The notes under the pieces were generated by a model. That model made no database searches. It was not told the origin of the DNA and saw only the letters and a program-made list of their open reading frames with translations. From positions 1 to 64,000 of the forward strand of contig JARRON010000033.1 of the NCBI GenBank assembly GCA_037383845.1: a stretch of 64,000 nucleotides of DNA, read 5' to 3'. This document shows positions 62,201 to 64,000 of the stretch, piece after piece. A program made the position numbers and the translations under genes. This stretch comes from JARRON01 sp037383845. Its GTDB lineage: Bacteria; Pseudomonadota; Gammaproteobacteria; Steroidobacterales; XN24. Within the stretch, counting starts at the first letter, position 1, and every line of letters begins with the position of its first letter.

Positions 62201-62407
62201 GACGGCCGGCTCGGCCTTGAGCTGCACGACGTAAGTCTTCCGCGAGGCTTTCTGGGGCGCGGGGGCCGGAGTCGCGTCCCTGAGCTGTGCAGGCGCTTCG
62301 ATGGGACCGGCACGCAACGTGAGGGCGCGGTCCGCCTCCGTTGCGCCCGCCGGAACGGATGCGATGACCAACAGGCACGCACCGAGACAGGAAATGACCT
62401 TTCTCAT
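59210..62407 (-). CDS. Secreted subtilisin-like S8 protease
   Basis: Protein of 1065 residues: a signal peptide (about 1-23), an inhibitor I9-type propeptide (about 55-160, 'KTYVVQLKAEPAVSY' to 'AVMQVWED') and the S8 catalytic domain. Catalytic residues lie in 'VGIIDTGIVPQHP' (Asp), 'DSSGHGTHTATTAAGN' (His) and 'YLSGTSMSSPHIAGLAAL' (Ser). A PA-domain insertion (about 450-580) sits before the Ser, as in cucumisin-type enzymes, followed by an Fn3-like segment and a C-terminal β domain with a PPC-like 'DIDLYLYYCPNF'. It is probably an extracellular nutrient protease. ATG 62407 has a GGGGGAG site. Confidence 0.93.
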   Translation of the reverse strand: MRKVISCLGACLLVIASVPAGATEADRALTLRAGPIEAPAQLRDATPAPAPQKASRKTYVVQLKAEPAVSYTGGVKGFAATAPGKGQRYNAKASHVQQYTAYLERQQDKVLRRAAGKADKIYSYKHALNGFAARLTEQEAARLRKDKAVMQVWEDQAISVDTNDSPAFLGLLDRREGLRTREKLLGEDVIVGIIDTGIVPQHPSISDEKVLPLPPFCDNPTGKQVQTCETIREKRTVKTYSAPPARWNGVCETGEGFAESDCNNKLIGARWYYDGFLAGTGGAVEGDFLSPRDSSGHGTHTATTAAGNEVVATLAGTEVATVSGMAPRARIAVYKACWLAPGAPSFSCFFSDSAAATDDAVADGVDVINFSVGTAAAFNDPQDLAFLRASDAGVFVARSAGNDGPGFATTNAGEPWVTSVAASTVEGSLFALAARINAPASLAGDYPAIEGVITGPLSELGPVTDDVVAAEPIDACAPLANDIGGKIALIARGTCAFTVKVENAVLAGAGAILMYTDDRPKTGMGGDATELTLSVPGVMIDNDIGLELLAAIEGGETVNATLDDGVFVTEPRDGNIMAGFSSRGPYVTESDWITPHITAPGVNILAGYSPDQADGSGGGLFGYLSGTSMSSPHIAGLAALVIEEHPDWSPAAVRSALMTTARQDVVKEDGVTPADPFDFGAGHVDPNKAIDPGLIYDAGTLDYLAASCETVTPLVGPADCDFLGSSLGFSTDPADLNLPAIGVGELPGTKTVIRTVTNVGKNSIYEAYVEAPEGFDVTVSPSRLALKKGETATFEVTITNSTAPPNSWRFGSLTWKDVKGRYEIRSPIAVNAKAFVVPPEVFGTGTEGSAEFDVTFGYTGPYTAGVHGLANPGLTLVPTPDDPGNSFEFLGLGVEIAFLEPLPPGTAHARWSTFNEYTSGNSDIDLYLYYCPNFSCTLIDSSTNVDANESVEVTFPQTGPADFYLVFTHGFETDGPVADVILFDHVFGVVDDRGNMTVSAPSSATIGETATLEVDWFGLPTGPGSKQLGAISHSDASGVQDLTLINIENDEGFTLCDFGPLIGCE

Positions 62408-62736
62408 AACTCCCCCTGGCTGGGTCAGGAACATTCTTCGTTGATTCAGGCGTTGCCGGCATGGGGCGAGACGCATCCGTGCCGGCAGACGCAAGAAGGG
62501 GTTTTTACTCGACGGCGCAAACTGTGACAAGCGTCGGGCCTTATGTTAAGTCCCGGCCCGGGCTGCGTTCTTGGGAAATCCCTTGCAGATCCGCGCACAA
62601 GAAGGCGTGCGCGCAGTCTGTGAAGGTTTTTTGTCCACTCCGTCTGCGCTCCCCGCCGGGGAAGCATCACGGCATCAGCAAGTCTGGAGAGAGGAATGCT
62701 GGCCGCTTTCTCCGATGTTCTCCCGGGCGGGCAAGG
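62408..62736. other. Intergenic region upstream of the protease
   Basis: A 329-base gap holding the protease promoter region. It contains an AT-richer patch around 62500-62560 but no box I can assign with confidence. No gene or repeat is seen. Confidence 0.4.
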
Positions 62737-64000
62737 TTATGGCGACGGGTCCTGAGTCCCGGAAATCCCGGATGCCGGCGTCACACCGGGCGCCGTCCCT
62801 GGTGCGGCCGTGCTGATGATTCGAACGTCGCGCTGCGGGAACGGGATAGTGATACCGGCGGCCGCGAAGGCGTCGAGCATTCGCTGCCGGACCTGGCTGG
62901 CGGAGACGAGGACGTTGGACAGGTCCTCGAACCAGACGTACAGCCGGAAATTCAGGGCGCTGTCGCCGAAGCCGGTAAACACAGCGAAGGGTTTCGGGTC
63001 CCGGGTGACGTCTTCCTGCTCCGAAGCCACCCGCTCGAGGATGTCCAGCACCTGCCCGGCGTCGCTTCCGTAGGCCACGCCGACGTCGATCTCGGCGCGG
63101 CGGCGCCGGTTGGACCGGGTCCAGTTGAGCACGGACTTCGATACGAAATCCGCGTTGGGAACGATGACTTCTGCACCGTCGAAGGTCTCGATCAGAGTCG
63201 AGCGGATGCCCATCTCCCGCACCGTGCCCATGAATTCGTCCACCTTGGTGATGTCGTTGATCTTGATGGGCCGCTCGAAAAGCAGGATCAGCCCCGAGAC
63301 AAAGTTGTTGACGATGTTCTGGAGGCCGAAGCCGATGCCGACGCCCAGTGCGCCCGCCAGCACCGTGACTTTGGTGATGTCGAAACCCATCACCGCAAGA
63401 GCAAAGATGAATCCTGCCACGGCGATGCCGTAACGCAGGACCTTCGAAATGGCGAAGGACACGCCCGCGGCCATGCTGGCGCCGTCCAGGCTGCGGCTGT
63501 CGAAGATGAAGCGCACCAGTCGCGTGATCAGTACCGTCGCGACTATCACGAGGACGCCGGAGACCAGGGCCGAGACGCTGACGCTGATGGCGCCCAGGGA
63601 AAGCTCTGTGCTGAGCAGCGACTCCACCCACTGGACCACCGTCTCGAGAAGCCCGCTCGCCTGCAGCGTGGTGAACAGCCAGGCAGCCCCCAGGAACAGC
63701 CGTATCGCCCGTTTCAGGCTGCCGACGATGGCCCAGCGCCGGTTCTTCACGACTGTCATGTTCGAAAAAGGCCTGACATGGAGCATGGCTATGACCAGGC
63801 CTGTCAGGACGTAGGAGGCGGACACGAAAATCATGCCCAGGGCCAGGCCTCCGAGGACCAGCTCCTTGAGTGTCCGCGCGGGTCCCACGAGCCCCACGAG
63901 GTCCAGAAGCAGGATGGCGATCACGGATACGCAGACGACCTGAACCAGGATCCGCAGCCGGCCGGGCGGCATTTTGGGAAAGGCTCGCGCCCAGTTGCCG
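62737..64000 (-). CDS. MscS-family mechanosensitive channel (5' end beyond the window)
   Basis: At least 411 residues, with the reading frame open to the window edge (reading N-W-A-R-A-F-P-K before the first internal ATG at 63972), so the N-terminus probably lies outside. At least four hydrophobic helices precede the pore helix 'VTVLAGALGVGIGFGLQNIVNNFVSGLILLFERPI', the TM3 signature of MscS. The β domain 'GTVREMGIRSTLIETFDGAEVIVPNADFVSKSVLNWT' and the α/β C-terminal domain follow. It should act as a tension-gated channel protecting against osmotic downshock. Confidence 0.9.
   Translation of the reverse strand, partial: GNWARAFPKMPPGRLRILVQVVCVSVIAILLLDLVGLVGPARTLKELVLGGLALGMIFVSASYVLTGLVIAMLHVRPFSNMTVVKNRRWAIVGSLKRAIRLFLGAAWLFTTLQASGLLETVVQWVESLLSTELSLGAISVSVSALVSGVLVIVATVLITRLVRFIFDSRSLDGASMAAGVSFAISKVLRYGIAVAGFIFALAVMGFDITKVTVLAGALGVGIGFGLQNIVNNFVSGLILLFERPIKINDITKVDEFMGTVREMGIRSTLIETFDGAEVIVPNADFVSKSVLNWTRSNRRRRAEIDVGVAYGSDAGQVLDILERVASEQEDVTRDPKPFAVFTGFGDSALNFRLYVWFEDLSNVLVSASQVRQRMLDAFAAAGITIPFPQRDVRIISTAAPGTAPGVTPASGISGTQDPSP

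Noticed and set aside
59309..62527. 1072-codon + strand open frame opposite the S8 protease
   Set aside because: Antisense shadow; the protease has all catalytic motifs.
1..64000. CRISPR array, prophage, insertion sequence or restriction system
   Set aside because: No regularly spaced repeats, cas genes, transposase, integrase, phage structural genes or methylase motifs were seen in the window.

Overview
The window is high-GC, gene-dense bacterial DNA, most likely from a gammaproteobacterium. The evidence is a complete nqrABCDEF operon, a C-terminal β-barrel patatin (PlpD type), DUF481, DUF502, DUF3604 and DUF4920 proteins, and the general gene style. The order cannot be fixed from sequence alone. 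A 65-base run of N at 30324-30388 and several frameshifted reading frames suggest a draft or metagenome assembly.

Layout. 0-4.3 kb: an octaheme HAO-family cytochrome with a NapC/NrfH-type tetraheme cytochrome, preceded by a frameshifted upstream gene and accompanied by a duplicated scrap of the HAO C-terminus. 4.4-16.3 kb: a mixed metabolic and envelope block holding a DUF4920 protein, a patatin/Omp85 protein, a PEBP protein, pyruvate phosphate dikinase, a CrtI-like oxidoreductase, an SdpR/SdpI-type pair with a clear palindromic operator, a DUF481 protein and a NifX-like protein. 16.4-22.9 kb: nqrABCDEF plus a PRC-barrel gene. 22.9-30.5 kb, converging on nqr: a five-gene operon encoding an NfnA/SudB-like flavoprotein, an NfnB/SudA-like flavoprotein, KorA, KorB and a 742-residue protein of unknown function ending in a single-cluster ferredoxin domain. 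30.7-39.3 kb: a membrane Ser/Thr kinase with a helical-repeat sensor part, a hotdog thioesterase, an MMPL/RND transporter fused to a LolA-like domain, a DUF1302-like outer-membrane protein and, on the opposite strand, an ECF sigma factor. 39.5-42.6 kb: a CstB-like persulfide dioxygenase-rhodanese, an OB-fold lipoprotein and an EamA permease. 42.8-49.4 kb: an apparent accretion island at a tRNA-Gly(CCC) gene. Two extra copies of the tRNA 5' half, each with its leader, and a 140-bp direct repeat separate cassettes carrying MarR plus hydrolase, DUF3604 and amidohydrolase genes. 49.9-64 kb: envelope and housekeeping genes, including PLD, SPFH with an RHH regulator, ChaC, DUF4336, HAD with a truncated duplicate, DUF502, a secreted S8 protease, and an MscS channel running off the end.

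How it fits together. The centre of the window (16-30 kb) is an electron-transfer hub. KorAB would reduce ferredoxin from 2-oxoacids, the Nfn/Sud-like pair would exchange electrons between ferredoxin and NAD(P)H, and Nqr would pass NADH electrons to quinone. The most striking point is that NqrB has lost the SGAT-type motif to which FMN is covalently attached in characterised Nqr, and NqrC carries a degenerate S-R-A-S there. No apbE or nqrM gene lies in the operon. This looks like a divergent Nqr with altered flavin content.
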